64,000 bases of DNA from VGCC01 sp044375955. Lineage in GTDB: Bacteria > Actinomycetota > Actinomycetes > S36-B12. The notes under the pieces are model-generated. The model did not search any database. It was not told the DNA's origin and saw only the letters and a list, made by a program, of their open reading frames with translations. The stretch lies in assembly GCA_044375955.1 (NCBI GenBank), contig JBILLS010000001.1:186001-250000 (forward strand). Reading direction: 5' to 3'. The position numbers were made by a program, and so were the translations under genes. This document shows positions 1 through 8,356 of the stretch, one piece after another. Position 1 is the stretch's first letter, and every line of letters begins with the position of its first letter.

Positions 1-188
1 ATGGAGCGTGGATGGACCTCCAGGGTGACCTGTGCGGGCGTGATGGGTCTACCGGTCATGATCTCTACGAGGTCGCATGCCTGCTCCACAGCCCGATCCA
101 GTGACCGCACCTGGGTGACACCCACGGAATCCACGTGGATCTCCCACCCACGCTTCCACCGCTTGGCGTGAGCGATGTAGTTCTTCAT
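1..188 (-). CDS. HicB-like antitoxin, partial (runs off the window)
   Basis: The reading frame starts at ATG 188 with MKNYIAHAKRWKRGW and stays open to the window edge, so only about 62 residues are visible. The N-terminal pattern (W-x-I-H-V-D, V-T-Q-V-R-S-L-D-R-A) resembles the partial-RNase-H-fold antitoxins that accompany HicA toxins in actinobacteria. Its ATG overlaps the TGA of the preceding HicA-like gene as ATGA, which implies translational coupling and an operon in toxin-first order, as is usual for hicAB. By family it should neutralise HicA by direct binding and may repress the operon. No DNA-binding domain can be judged because the C terminus is missing. Confidence 0.6.
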   Translation of the reverse strand, partial: MKNYIAHAKRWKRGWEIHVDSVGVTQVRSLDRAVEQACDLVEIMTGRPITPAQVTLEVHPRS

Positions 189-394
189 CGCAACCACCCC
201 TGGGGCAGGCACACGAGGCGAGCGATCGCCTGGCGGAGGACGCCTGGGGAGACGTCGTCTCCAGCAACGACGACGGTCATGTGGTGTCCGCAGGGGCAGT
301 ACCAGATCTCATGGGAACCCTTCCGTCGACGAACTGTGCAGCCGTGGTGCGTCAGAGCTCGTGCCAAGACGGCATAGGGCACTGGACGAACCAT
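185..394 (-). CDS. hicA: HicA-like mRNA interferase toxin
   Basis: This 69-residue protein carries the HicA/YcfA signature: a basic stretch then GSHEIWYCP, in which the His of G-S-H is the catalytic residue of the double-stranded-RNA-binding-like fold, followed by H-x-M-T-V-V and S-P-G-V-L-R-Q-A-I. Length is typical for the family. Known members cleave mRNA independently of ribosomes; that activity here is inferred. The gene is followed by a HicB-like partner with a 4-bp ATGA overlap. There is no obvious Shine–Dalgarno before the ATG, so translation may be leaderless or from a very short leader. A perfect inverted repeat lies 8 bp upstream of the start. Confidence 0.75.
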   Translation of the reverse strand: MVRPVPYAVLARALTHHGCTVRRRKGSHEIWYCPCGHHMTVVVAGDDVSPGVLRQAIARLVCLPQGWLR

Positions 395-402
395 GACTAT
401 CT

Positions 403-419
403 GTTTACTGGAAGTAAAC
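403..419. promoter_or_regulatory. Palindromic operator candidate upstream of hicAB-like pair
   Basis: GTTTACT and AGTAAAC form a perfect 7-bp inverted repeat with a 3-bp spacer. It ends 8 bp before the hicA ATG on the minus strand and overlaps a TATAGT sequence (423–418) that could be the -10 box. Position and symmetry fit autoregulation by the antitoxin or the TA complex. The stretch between here and 678 is AT-richer than its surroundings and holds no convincing gene. Confidence 0.5.
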
Positions 420-678
420 TATATTGATATATCTGGCATAAATGAAAAGCTGGATGAGCGAATCTCTGCATCCCGCCACCGTAAGGATGTGTCGATCCCA
501 CTCCCATGAGCATTGACCGACCGGGGATCAATGCGCACCTGTGGAGAATCAACATCACAGTGAGCCAGGTACTCAGTACTTCTTACCTGTATCTAACCCT
601 CACGGGTGCCAGATTTCCTCGCCTGTGCGAAATTGGAAATGAGCCCCAGCGAGTGGGGACATAACCGAAAGAGGAGAC

Positions 679-1065
679 ATGCGCAGGATCGTGATTACGG
701 GGACCACGACGGTGGCATTGGCAATGGGTTTGGCGAGTCCGGCGCTCGCCGATGTCGAGAAGCGCGGTGCCTGCACAGCTACATCCACCTGGGAGGTGGA
801 TGTAGATCGGGATGGAGGCAGCATCGATCTCTCCATGGATATCGACACCGCCACTGCGGGTGAGCGCTGGCTGCTGAAGGTCACCCGCAACGGCAAGCAG
901 ATCTACTCGATGGCCCGGGTGTCGGAGCAGGACCCGGATGAGGTCCTCGCGGATGCCTGGTGGGACTTCGTGCGTCCATCGAGGGGATCGGGGCCGGAGA
1001 AGTTCACCTTCACCGCACGCAACACGGTGACGAACGAGCGGTGCACCACATCGGTGCGCGCCTGA
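679..1065 (+). CDS. Small secreted protein of unknown function
   Basis: The 128-residue product starts MRRIVITGTTTVALAMG and has a classic Sec signal peptide ending near ASPALA-D (about residue 24–25). The mature part of about 100 residues is acidic, contains only two Cys (one near the N terminus, one near the C terminus), and looks like a single beta-rich domain. A good Shine–Dalgarno (AGAGGAG) sits just before the ATG. It converges on pknB with a 1-bp gap. I do not recognise a family. A perfect 12-bp hairpin lies inside the coding sequence (779–805). Confidence 0.7.
   Translation: MRRIVITGTTTVALAMGLASPALADVEKRGACTATSTWEVDVDRDGGSIDLSMDIDTATAGERWLLKVTRNGKQIYSMARVSEQDPDEVLADAWWDFVRPSRGSGPEKFTFTARNTVTNERCTTSVRA
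779..805. repeat. Perfect 12-bp intragenic hairpin
   Basis: CTACATCCACCT and its exact reverse complement are separated by only GGG, inside codons about 34–42 of the small secreted-protein gene. The arms encode part of A-T-S-T-W-E-V-D-V-D, so the symmetry is not needed by the protein. It would form a very stable mRNA stem with a 3-nt loop soon after the signal-peptide codons. Confidence 0.7.
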
Positions 1066-1066
1066 G

Positions 1067-2860
1067 TCAGGCGGCCGGTGCTGGTGCGGGTACCGCGGTC
1101 TCGGTCGGTACCGGTACCGCGGTCTCGGTCGGAACCGGTACCGCGGTCTCGGTCGGAACCGGTATCGGCACCGCTGGGGCCAGGGCGACCGTGATAGTCA
1201 CCAGGGAACCGCGCTCGAGCTTGGTCCCGGGCTGTGGTGACTGCGCCAGCACCTCGCCGTCGGCAACACCGACGATCTCCTGATCGATGACCTGGGTCTC
1301 GAACCCGGCACGCGCGAGGTCGGATAGTGCCTGCGATTCCGAGAAGCCCACGACGTCGGGAACATCGACGAGACCGGATGAGACGGTGATGGACACCGCG
1401 CTGCCGGCTGCCAGTTGGGTTCCCTCGGTCGGGTCCTGATCGAGGACGTACCCCGCAGGTTGGTTGGACTCCTCCTCGAGGATGTCGCCCAGGGTGAGGT
1501 TGGCGTCCGCGAGTGCGGTACGCACATCCTCGAGACTCGTGAGTCCGATCAACTGCGGAACGGTTGCCTGTTCTCGGCCCGCGCTGATGGTCACGTTCAC
1601 GCTCTGACCCTGCTCGATGCTTTCACCGGCCGCGGGCTGCTGCGCGATCACTGTTCCCGCCGGCCGCTCGGAAATTTCCGGGGTCTGTGCACCCAGGCGT
1701 AGTTCGGACTGGGCCAGGGTCTCCGTGGCCTGCTCGATGGTGAGTCCATCGAGGCTCGGCACCGTCACGACCGTGGCGCTCGTTCCACCGAACACGAAGC
1801 GGCCGATGAGGAGCGCACCGATCACCGCCGCGGCGACCGCGAACAGACTCACGACCCAGAACGCCGTGCTGCGACCGGACCGGGTGCGTCGCGGCCTGCC
1901 CTCGTCATAGATCGAGCCCCGCGGGACACCCGCACCCACCGAGGGCATCTGTCGAGTGGCGTCACCGGTGACCATGGGCACGGCCGCGGTGACGGGCGCA
2001 CCGACGATCACCCGCTCGACATCGGTGCGGAACTCCGCCGCACTCTGATACCGGTCATCGGCGCGCTTGGACAGCGAGTGCATGACGACGGTGTCGATCT
2101 CCGGAGACACACCGGGATCGACAGAGGATGGGGGCGTGGGCATTTCGCTCACGTGCTGATACGCGATGGCCACGGCGGAGTCACCGGTGAACGGCGGCTT
2201 CCCGGTGAGCAGTTCGTAGAGCAGGACACCGGTGGAGTAGAGGTCGCTGCGCGCATCGACCACTTCCCCGCGGGCCTGTTCGGGGGAGAGGTACTGGGCC
2301 GTTCCCATGACCGCACTGGTGGCGGTCATCGACTGACCGGCCTCGTTGACCGCGCGTGCGATCCCGAAGTCCATCACCTTCACGTCACCGGTGCGAGTGA
2401 GCATCACGTTCCCCGGCTTGATGTCGCGGTGCACGATTCCGTGCCGGTGCGCGTAGTCCAGGGCGGAGAGCACTCCCGCGGCGATCTCGAGGGCACGCTC
2501 GGGGAGCAACCTTCGTCCGCTCGCCAGGATCTGGCGCAGGGTCATGCCGTCGACGTATTCCATGACGATGTAGGGGACGATGACGTCGTTGCGACCCTCG
2601 TCGGTGAGCACGTCCTCACCCGTGTCGTAGACCGCGACGATGTTGGGATGGTTCAGGGCCGCCGCGCTCTGGGCCTCGCGGCGGAAACGGGCTTGGAACA
2701 CCGGGTCCTTAGCCAGGTCGGGGCGCAGGATCTTGATCGCCACCCGCCGCCCGAGCCGCAGATCACGACCTTCATGGACCTCGGCCATACCGCCGCGGCC
2801 GATCACCTCACCGACGGTGTAGCGGTCACCGAGCATGCGCTGGGGACGGTCGTCGGTCAC
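1067..2860 (-). CDS. pknB: Membrane Ser/Thr protein kinase PknB with three PASTA domains
   Basis: This 597-residue protein starts at GTG 2860. Kinase domain: glycine loop IGRGGMAEV (20–28), ATP-binding Lys43 (AIK), HRDIKPGN with catalytic Asp146, DFG at 164–166. A juxtamembrane linker precedes one transmembrane helix near residues 330–356. Three extracellular PASTA repeats follow, then a Pro/Thr/Val/Glu tail built on the octad VPTETAVP. PASTA modules in this family bind muropeptides, and the kinase regulates growth and division through FHA proteins and penicillin-binding proteins. It is last in the fhaA-fhaB-pstP-rodA-pbpA-pknB operon. Mycobacterial relatives have pknA just before pknB; here pbpA is followed directly by pknB. 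Confidence 0.96.
   Translation of the reverse strand: MTDDRPQRMLGDRYTVGEVIGRGGMAEVHEGRDLRLGRRVAIKILRPDLAKDPVFQARFRREAQSAAALNHPNIVAVYDTGEDVLTDEGRNDVIVPYIVMEYVDGMTLRQILASGRRLLPERALEIAAGVLSALDYAHRHGIVHRDIKPGNVMLTRTGDVKVMDFGIARAVNEAGQSMTATSAVMGTAQYLSPEQARGEVVDARSDLYSTGVLLYELLTGKPPFTGDSAVAIAYQHVSEMPTPPSSVDPGVSPEIDTVVMHSLSKRADDRYQSAAEFRTDVERVIVGAPVTAAVPMVTGDATRQMPSVGAGVPRGSIYDEGRPRRTRSGRSTAFWVVSLFAVAAAVIGALLIGRFVFGGTSATVVTVPSLDGLTIEQATETLAQSELRLGAQTPEISERPAGTVIAQQPAAGESIEQGQSVNVTISAGREQATVPQLIGLTSLEDVRTALADANLTLGDILEEESNQPAGYVLDQDPTEGTQLAAGSAVSITVSSGLVDVPDVVGFSESQALSDLARAGFETQVIDQEIVGVADGEVLAQSPQPGTKLERGSLVTITVALAPAVPIPVPTETAVPVPTETAVPVPTETAVPAPAPAA
1091..1162. repeat. Three 24-bp tandem repeats in the 3' end of pknB
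   Basis: Three consecutive, nearly identical 24-bp units (1091–1114, 1115–1138, 1139–1162; one base differs in the first) encode the repeated VPTETAVP tail of PknB. Their identity at DNA level suggests slippage-driven copy-number change. Confidence 0.9.
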
Positions 2861-2885
2861 GTGGTGATCCTCTCAGGTGCCTGCC

Positions 2886-4343
2886 TCATCCGGTGCGTAG
2901 CACCGCCTGCATCACGGCCTTGGCGATGGGGGCGGCAAGCCCGTTGCCGCTGACCTCCTCCAGACCGGCGTCCTCGACCACGACGGCCACGGCGACCTCG
3001 GAGGCGGTGGCGGGCGCGAAGGACACGAACCAGGCGATCGACGGCAGGTCGTTACCGGTCTGCGCGGTTCCCGTCTTCCCCGCGACGCGCACACCCGAGA
3101 TCCGCGCATTGCTGCCCGTCCCGTCCTCCACGACGCTGACCATCATGTCGGTCAGAGCAAGGGCTTCACTCGGCTGCAGCGCATCGGCGAACGCTCGGGG
3201 CTCCGTGGTCTGCAGGATCGACAGGTCCGGCCCGCGCACCTCCTGCACCAAGTATGGGTTCATCGTGCGCCCGCTGTTACCGATCGCGGCCGCCACCATC
3301 GCCATCTGGAGCGCCGTGGCCCGCACGTCGAATTGCCCGATCGCCGAGAGCGCGGTTTGCGGATCATCGGGATCGGCAGGGAAACGCGAGGTGGCTGCAC
3401 GCAGCGGGACCTCGAATCCGGTGTCGAAGCCGAAGGCCTCCGCCTGCGTGCGCAGCGCGTCGGCTCCGAGTTGATTCCCCAACCACGCGAACGCGGTGTT
3501 GCAGCTGATGGCCAGCGCCTCGCGCAGCGTCACCTTGCCGTCGGGGCCGCACTCTTTGCCGTTCCAGTTGCGCAGCTTCTTGTCACTCAGCGGGAGGTCG
3601 TAGGTACGCGGGCCGGGAAGGATCGATTCCGGGGTGAACCTTCCCGACGCCAACGCGGCGGCAGCCGTTACCAATTTGAATGTGGAACCTGGCGGATTCA
3701 AGGACACTAGAGGGCGATTGAGCAGAGGCTTGTCCGGATCCGCCTCGAGACGGGCGTAGTACTCGCGGATCTCACTCGGGTTGTGACTCGACAGCAGGTT
3801 CGGGTCGAAGGACGGTGATTGCACGGACGCGAGGATCCGCCCGGTGGCGGGCTCGATCGCGACGACCGCGCCGTTCTTCCCGCGCAGCCCTTTGTAGGCG
3901 GCACGTTGCGCCGCGGCGTTGATGGTGGTGGTCACCGCACCACCAGTGGGCTGCCGCCCGGACACCAACTGCTCGACGCGGTCCACGGCGAAGATGTCGG
4001 ACCTGCCGTTGAGGATCCGGTTCTCCGTGCGTTCGAGACCGGTGGCTCCGTAGACGAGGGAGTAGAAGCCGGTCACGGGTGCGTAGAGCGGCCCACTGTC
4101 GTACTCCCGCAGGTAGGTCAGGGTGTTCCCGGTCTCGACACTCCGCGCCACGGGATTCGCGCCGACCAGAATCGGGCCGCGCTCGCGGTCGTATTCGGCG
4201 AGCAGGATGCGCTGGTTGCCCGGCCGATCCCGGTAATCGTTGGCATTGACCACCTGGATGAGCGTGAGGTTCACGAGCAGTGCAATGAGGAGCAATCCGA
4301 ACACGAGCGAGAGTCTGCGGATCTGCCGGGGCATCCCGGTCAC
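2886..4343 (-). CDS. pbpA: Class B penicillin-binding protein PbpA (peptidoglycan transpeptidase)
   Basis: This 485-residue membrane-anchored transpeptidase cross-links peptidoglycan as partner of the adjacent RodA. A single N-terminal transmembrane helix spans about residues 10–32. The catalytic domain carries STFK with nucleophile Ser220, SCN at 280–282 and KTGT at 423–426, all three active-site motifs intact. The start is GTG 4343, which overlaps the rodA stop as GTGA; an ATG three codons downstream is an alternative. Gene order and overlaps show cotranscription with rodA and pknB. Confidence 0.95.
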   Translation of the reverse strand: MTGMPRQIRRLSLVFGLLLIALLVNLTLIQVVNANDYRDRPGNQRILLAEYDRERGPILVGANPVARSVETGNTLTYLREYDSGPLYAPVTGFYSLVYGATGLERTENRILNGRSDIFAVDRVEQLVSGRQPTGGAVTTTINAAAQRAAYKGLRGKNGAVVAIEPATGRILASVQSPSFDPNLLSSHNPSEIREYYARLEADPDKPLLNRPLVSLNPPGSTFKLVTAAAALASGRFTPESILPGPRTYDLPLSDKKLRNWNGKECGPDGKVTLREALAISCNTAFAWLGNQLGADALRTQAEAFGFDTGFEVPLRAATSRFPADPDDPQTALSAIGQFDVRATALQMAMVAAAIGNSGRTMNPYLVQEVRGPDLSILQTTEPRAFADALQPSEALALTDMMVSVVEDGTGSNARISGVRVAGKTGTAQTGNDLPSIAWFVSFAPATASEVAVAVVVEDAGLEEVSGNGLAAPIAKAVMQAVLRTG

Positions 4344-5722
4344 AGCCGCACCACCTGTGTGGGTGCCTCGTCCATCGCGACCACCTGGGCATCGGGGCGG
4401 CGTGCGCGGTCGGACATACGCAGGAGCAGAGCGACAATGATCCAGTTCGCGATCAAGGACGATCCGCCGTAGGAGAGGAACGGTGTGGTGAGACCGGTCA
4501 ACGGAATGAGACCGGTGACACCCCCGACGATCACGAACACCTGTAGTGCGAAGGTGATCGACAGACCCGCAGCGAGCAACTGCCCGAATCCGTCACGGAC
4601 TGTCACCGCGGTGCGGAAACCACGCTCCACGAGCAGTGCGTAGAGCATCAGGATCGCGAACAGTCCGGTCACGCCGAGTTCCTCACCGAGGGCGGAGAAG
4701 ATGAAGTCGGTGTTCGCGAAGGGAACCAGGTTCGGGAACCCCTGCCCGAGGCCCGCGCCGAGCATCCCCCCGTTGGCAAGCCCGTAGAGCGATTGCACGA
4801 TCTGGTACCCACCGGTGTCGGAGTAGGCGAACGGGTCCAACCAGATCGTCACCCGCGACTGCACGTGACTGAACACCTGGTACGCCGCGTAGGCGCCGGC
4901 GAGGAACAGCACTCCGCCGATGATCAACCAGGAGCGGCGCTGCGTGGCGATGTAGAGCATCGACACGAAGAGGCCGAAGAACAGCAGCGACGTTCCGAGG
5001 TCGCGCTCGAAAACCAACACCCCCAGCGAGACCAGCCACGCGATCAGGATCGGACCGAGATCCTTCAACCGAGGCAGGTCGATGCCAAGCACCTTCGTGC
5101 GCACCAGCGCCAGTGAATCCCGCGTGACCACGAGGTAGCCGGCGAAGAAGATGGTCAGGAAGATCTTCGCCATCTCCGCGGGCTGGAAGGAAAATCCCGC
5201 GATGCGTATCCACAGGGTGGCTCCGTTCACCGTCGTGCCGATCACCGGTGCCAGGGGGAGCACCAACAGCACCAAACCGATGAGCCCGAAGGTGAACGTG
5301 TAGCGCTGGAGGCGGCGATGGTCCGGCAGCAGGATCAGCAGCGCGATGAACAGGATCACCGCGATCGCGAACCAGGTGAGCTGCGAATAGACGTCGGGTG
5401 TGGGGGGCGGTGAGTCGTTGAGTTCGGCTCGCCGCGCGGTCGCGACGTCGATCCGGTAGATCATGATCAAGCCGAGGATCGTCAACAGGGTTGCGACGGG
5501 AAGCAGGATCGGATCGGCGTAGCGAGCCCAGACACTCACCGCCACGTGCATGAGTAGTGCAAGCCCACCGACCACTGCGACCGTGATCCAGAGTCGGCTC
5601 GGTGTGCCCTCGCCGGTGGCCGCGCCGACCTGCAGTGTTCCCAGGACACCGAGGGCCCAGGCGAAGAGCAGCAGGATGAGTTCGACCCACCTGCGCGTGG
5701 GTTGGCGGCGAACCACGGTCAT
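4340..5722 (-). CDS. rodA: FtsW/RodA/SpoVE-family peptidoglycan glycosyltransferase
   Basis: This 460-residue polytopic protein has roughly ten or more hydrophobic helices. The family polymerises lipid II into glycan strands, and the C-terminal segment (GVTGLIPLTGLTTPFLSYGG) matches the conserved SEDS motif region. It starts at ATG 5722, overlapping the pstP stop as ATGA, and its stop overlaps the pbpA GTG start. The tight coupling to pbpA fits a SEDS–bPBP polymerase/transpeptidase pair. Its place in the pknB cluster favours the elongation enzyme RodA over FtsW. Confidence 0.95.
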   Translation of the reverse strand: MTVVRRQPTRRWVELILLLFAWALGVLGTLQVGAATGEGTPSRLWITVAVVGGLALLMHVAVSVWARYADPILLPVATLLTILGLIMIYRIDVATARRAELNDSPPPTPDVYSQLTWFAIAVILFIALLILLPDHRRLQRYTFTFGLIGLVLLVLPLAPVIGTTVNGATLWIRIAGFSFQPAEMAKIFLTIFFAGYLVVTRDSLALVRTKVLGIDLPRLKDLGPILIAWLVSLGVLVFERDLGTSLLFFGLFVSMLYIATQRRSWLIIGGVLFLAGAYAAYQVFSHVQSRVTIWLDPFAYSDTGGYQIVQSLYGLANGGMLGAGLGQGFPNLVPFANTDFIFSALGEELGVTGLFAILMLYALLVERGFRTAVTVRDGFGQLLAAGLSITFALQVFVIVGGVTGLIPLTGLTTPFLSYGGSSLIANWIIVALLLRMSDRARRPDAQVVAMDEAPTQVVRL

Positions 5723-7059
5723 TCGACCGCCTCGGTGTTATCGAGTGTGCCGGGGCAGCCCTGGGGTGGGAAGGACTTCAAACACTCCGCGGCCCGCGCT
5801 TCGAGTTCACTCACGATCCGCTGGGCGTCGGTGAAGTCCGCTGCCGGAATTCCTTTGCTCACCAACTCCTGGTCGAACACGGGCATCGCACCGACAGCCA
5901 GACCGGAATCGGTATCGACCTGCGACAGGGGGAAACCGGCCAGGGTCCCCTGCACACCGCGATAGATCGCCACGGTTCCCGTGCCCGGGCTGCCGTTGAT
6001 CGCCACATACCACTGGGAGTCGAGCCATGCGCGCGCACCACTGAGTGCCGCCACGGTCACCGCGGCGACAATCGCCACCGCTACGACGAACCCGACGATG
6101 CGGCGACGGCGCTGCGTGCGCTCGGCCGCGGCGACGGACGCCTGCGCTGCATCACGACGTGCCTGCTCTGCCGCCGGAACGATGATGTCCGAATCGATCA
6201 AGGGTTGCGGTGCCGTGGTGTCGGCACGGTCAGGGTCACGCTGGTGGTCCTGGGGGAATCGCACGCGCGGAAGCCGCTGCCGCACGCGGGGCTCACCGGC
6301 AGCACCCACCACGACGGGAACACCACCGAAAGGCGCGACGTCGCCCTCGACGACATCGGCGACCACCACGGTGACGTTGTCCGGTGCACCGCGCTCGAGT
6401 GCGGTGTCCACCAGTCGCGTCACGCACCCGGTCGGATCACCGGTACCCAGGATCCACGCCAGCTCCGAGTCCCGCACCACACCGGAGAGTCCGTCGGTGC
6501 AGATCATGTAGCGGTCTCCCACGCGCGCCTCGCGCACGGAGAGATCGGCCTCCACCGGGTTCAAGCCATCGAGGGCACGCATCAACAGGGAACGCCGGGG
6601 ATGCACGGCCGCCTCGTCTTCGGTGATACGGCCGGAGTCCACCAGGGTCTGCACGAAGGTGTGGTCGTGGGTGAGTTGATGCAGTTCGCCATCGCGGAGC
6701 AGATAGGCACGCGAGTCACCCACGTGCACGATCGCGATCCGACCACCGAGCCAATACATGCCGGTGACGGTCGTTCCCATCCCGGTGAGATCGGTTTCGA
6801 GCGCGATGGTTTCACTGATGGTGGTGCCGACATCGTCGATGGACGAAGCGAGTGAGGCGAGCACTTCAGACTGGTCGACGTCGTCGAGGTCGAGATTCGC
6901 AACGGTGGCCACCGCGATCGCGGATGCGAGTTCGCCAGCGGCGTGACCCCCCATCCCGTCGGCGACGAGGAGCAGACGCGGTCCGGCATAGCCGGAGTCC
7001 TCGTTGCCCTGCCGGACGAGACCGACATCGGAGCGCGCGGCGTACCGGAGGACAGGCAT
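5719..7059 (-). CDS. pstP: PP2C-family Ser/Thr phosphatase PstP
   Basis: This 446-residue phosphatase dephosphorylates PknB and its targets. The PP2C catalytic domain (about 1–240) has the metal-binding motifs RQGNED (16–21), VADGMGGHAAGE with Asp34, GDSRAYL, ICTDGLSG and APDNVTVVV. A Pro/Asp-rich linker leads to one transmembrane helix at about 321–341, and about 100 residues lie outside the membrane, as in mycobacterial PstP. The stop overlaps rodA by 4 bp, and only 3 bp separate it from fhaB upstream. Confidence 0.95.
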   Translation of the reverse strand: MPVLRYAARSDVGLVRQGNEDSGYAGPRLLLVADGMGGHAAGELASAIAVATVANLDLDDVDQSEVLASLASSIDDVGTTISETIALETDLTGMGTTVTGMYWLGGRIAIVHVGDSRAYLLRDGELHQLTHDHTFVQTLVDSGRITEDEAAVHPRRSLLMRALDGLNPVEADLSVREARVGDRYMICTDGLSGVVRDSELAWILGTGDPTGCVTRLVDTALERGAPDNVTVVVADVVEGDVAPFGGVPVVVGAAGEPRVRQRLPRVRFPQDHQRDPDRADTTAPQPLIDSDIIVPAAEQARRDAAQASVAAAERTQRRRRIVGFVVAVAIVAAVTVAALSGARAWLDSQWYVAINGSPGTGTVAIYRGVQGTLAGFPLSQVDTDSGLAVGAMPVFDQELVSKGIPAADFTDAQRIVSELEARAAECLKSFPPQGCPGTLDNTEAVE

Positions 7060-7062
7060 GGC

Positions 7063-7542
7063 CTACTTCTGCATCTGCAGGGTGGTGCGACCCACCCGGA
7101 TCGATGTGTTGAGCGGGATAACGGCCGGTGCCGTAATCCGGGCGCGGTCCAGCCAGGTGCCGTTGGTGGAACCGAGGTCCTCCACCATCCACACACCCTC
7201 AGACTCGAATATGCGTGCGTGTCGGCTGGAGGCGTAGTCGTCGTCGACCACGATGGTGGAGTCCGGTGCGCGGCCGAGGGAGATCTGTGCACCGTCGAGC
7301 GGGATCTCCGTGCCGGTCAGTGGACCCTCGGTGATGACCAGGCGTGTGCCCTTGACCTTCTTCCCGCGCGATGCGCGCGGTGGTTTCGCGGGCTTGGGGG
7401 CGCGAGTCTTCACCGCACGCTCGGGCCGAGCGTCGACGGGCATGCGGAGGTCGCGCCGCAGCGCCCACACGGTGACGAGCACGAACACCCACAGGAGCCC
7501 GAGGAAAGCGAAGCGCAGCAGGGTGAGCGCGAGCTCGGACAT
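7063..7542 (-). CDS. fhaB: FHA-domain membrane protein FhaB
   Basis: This 159-residue protein has an N-terminal transmembrane helix (about 8–28), a basic linker (KTRAPKPAKPPRASRGKK) and one C-terminal FHA domain with the phosphothreonine-binding signatures LGRAPDS, SSRHARI and LGSTNGTWLD. It should read PknB phosphorylation states and, by analogy with FhaB/FipA of mycobacteria, link them to cell-division proteins. ATG 7542 shares one base with the fhaA stop (TGATG). Confidence 0.94.
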   Translation of the reverse strand: MSELALTLLRFAFLGLLWVFVLVTVWALRRDLRMPVDARPERAVKTRAPKPAKPPRASRGKKVKGTRLVITEGPLTGTEIPLDGAQISLGRAPDSTIVVDDDYASSRHARIFESEGVWMVEDLGSTNGTWLDRARITAPAVIPLNTSIRVGRTTLQMQK

Positions 7543-8282
7543 CAGCCGCTCCGGAAGACCAGCGTGGTTCCGCCCAGTTGGATCGCCGTTCCATCGGTGA
7601 GGACGAGTTCGGTCACCCGTGCACCGTTCACCCAGGTGCCGTTGGTGGACCCGAGGTCGCGCAGCACGATGTCTGTGCCCAACACGATCTCGCAGTGGTG
7701 CCGCGAGACTCCAGGGTCATCAATGCGGATGTCGGTGTCGGTGCCACGCCCCAGGCGGGTGATGGCACGCGCCAACGGGTAGAGCGAGCCGTTGATCTCG
7801 AGTTGGGGCTGTGCGGTGGGTGCGCTGCCACCCGAGCCCGCAACCCCCGTAGCCACACCCTCGGCGGACGGAGAGTTCACCGTGGCAACTGCCGGGACAG
7901 CCGAGACCACCTCGGCACGCGATTCTGACCGCACCCGGAAGATCCCAGTCTCGAGAGAGTCGTCCTCGGTCATGGTCACCCGCACGGATCCCAGCAGGGT
8001 GTAGCGCTGCTCACCCGCGTAGTCGCGCACGAGAGTCGCCAATTCGGTTCCGAGGGCATCCTTGAACACGGCGAGGCGCGTGAAGTCGTGGTGGGAGAGC
8101 TCGATGTGGAAGATGTTCGGGACCACAGTGCGCTCCCGGTCGAGCACGCTGGCGCGATCGTTCATCTCACGTTGCAGGGCTGCGGCCAACTCCACCGGCT
8201 GGACCTCAGCCTTGAAGGCCTTGGCGAACGCCCCACTGACCATGCGGTCGAGGGAGTCCTCGAACTTCTCCAGCAGGCCCAT
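7542..8282 (-). CDS. fhaA: DUF3662 and FHA-domain protein FhaA
   Basis: I start this at ATG 8282 (MGLLEKFEDSLDRMVSGAF), the conserved family N terminus; the frame is open a further 36 codons upstream but those residues are not family-like. The 246-residue product has an N-terminal DUF3662 domain (about 1–120), a Ser/Gly/Ala-rich linker and a C-terminal FHA domain (LGRGTDTDIRIDDPGVSRHH, LGSTNGTWVNG). In mycobacteria FhaA binds phosphorylated PknB and the pseudokinase domain of MviN to control lipid II export. It is the first gene of the pknB operon. Confidence 0.94.
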   Translation of the reverse strand: MGLLEKFEDSLDRMVSGAFAKAFKAEVQPVELAAALQREMNDRASVLDRERTVVPNIFHIELSHHDFTRLAVFKDALGTELATLVRDYAGEQRYTLLGSVRVTMTEDDSLETGIFRVRSESRAEVVSAVPAVATVNSPSAEGVATGVAGSGGSAPTAQPQLEINGSLYPLARAITRLGRGTDTDIRIDDPGVSRHHCEIVLGTDIVLRDLGSTNGTWVNGARVTELVLTDGTAIQLGGTTLVFRSG

Positions 8283-8356
8283 GCCTGTGATGGTACTTGC
8301 CTGCGAGGAAAACAAGGCGCGAGCGGCGGGAGCGCCGCGTGCGCAACCTAGAAGTT

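Noticed and set aside
2078..2953. Plus-strand frame opposite pknB
   Set aside because: Shadow of the kinase gene; His/Asp/Gly-rich translation with no domain.
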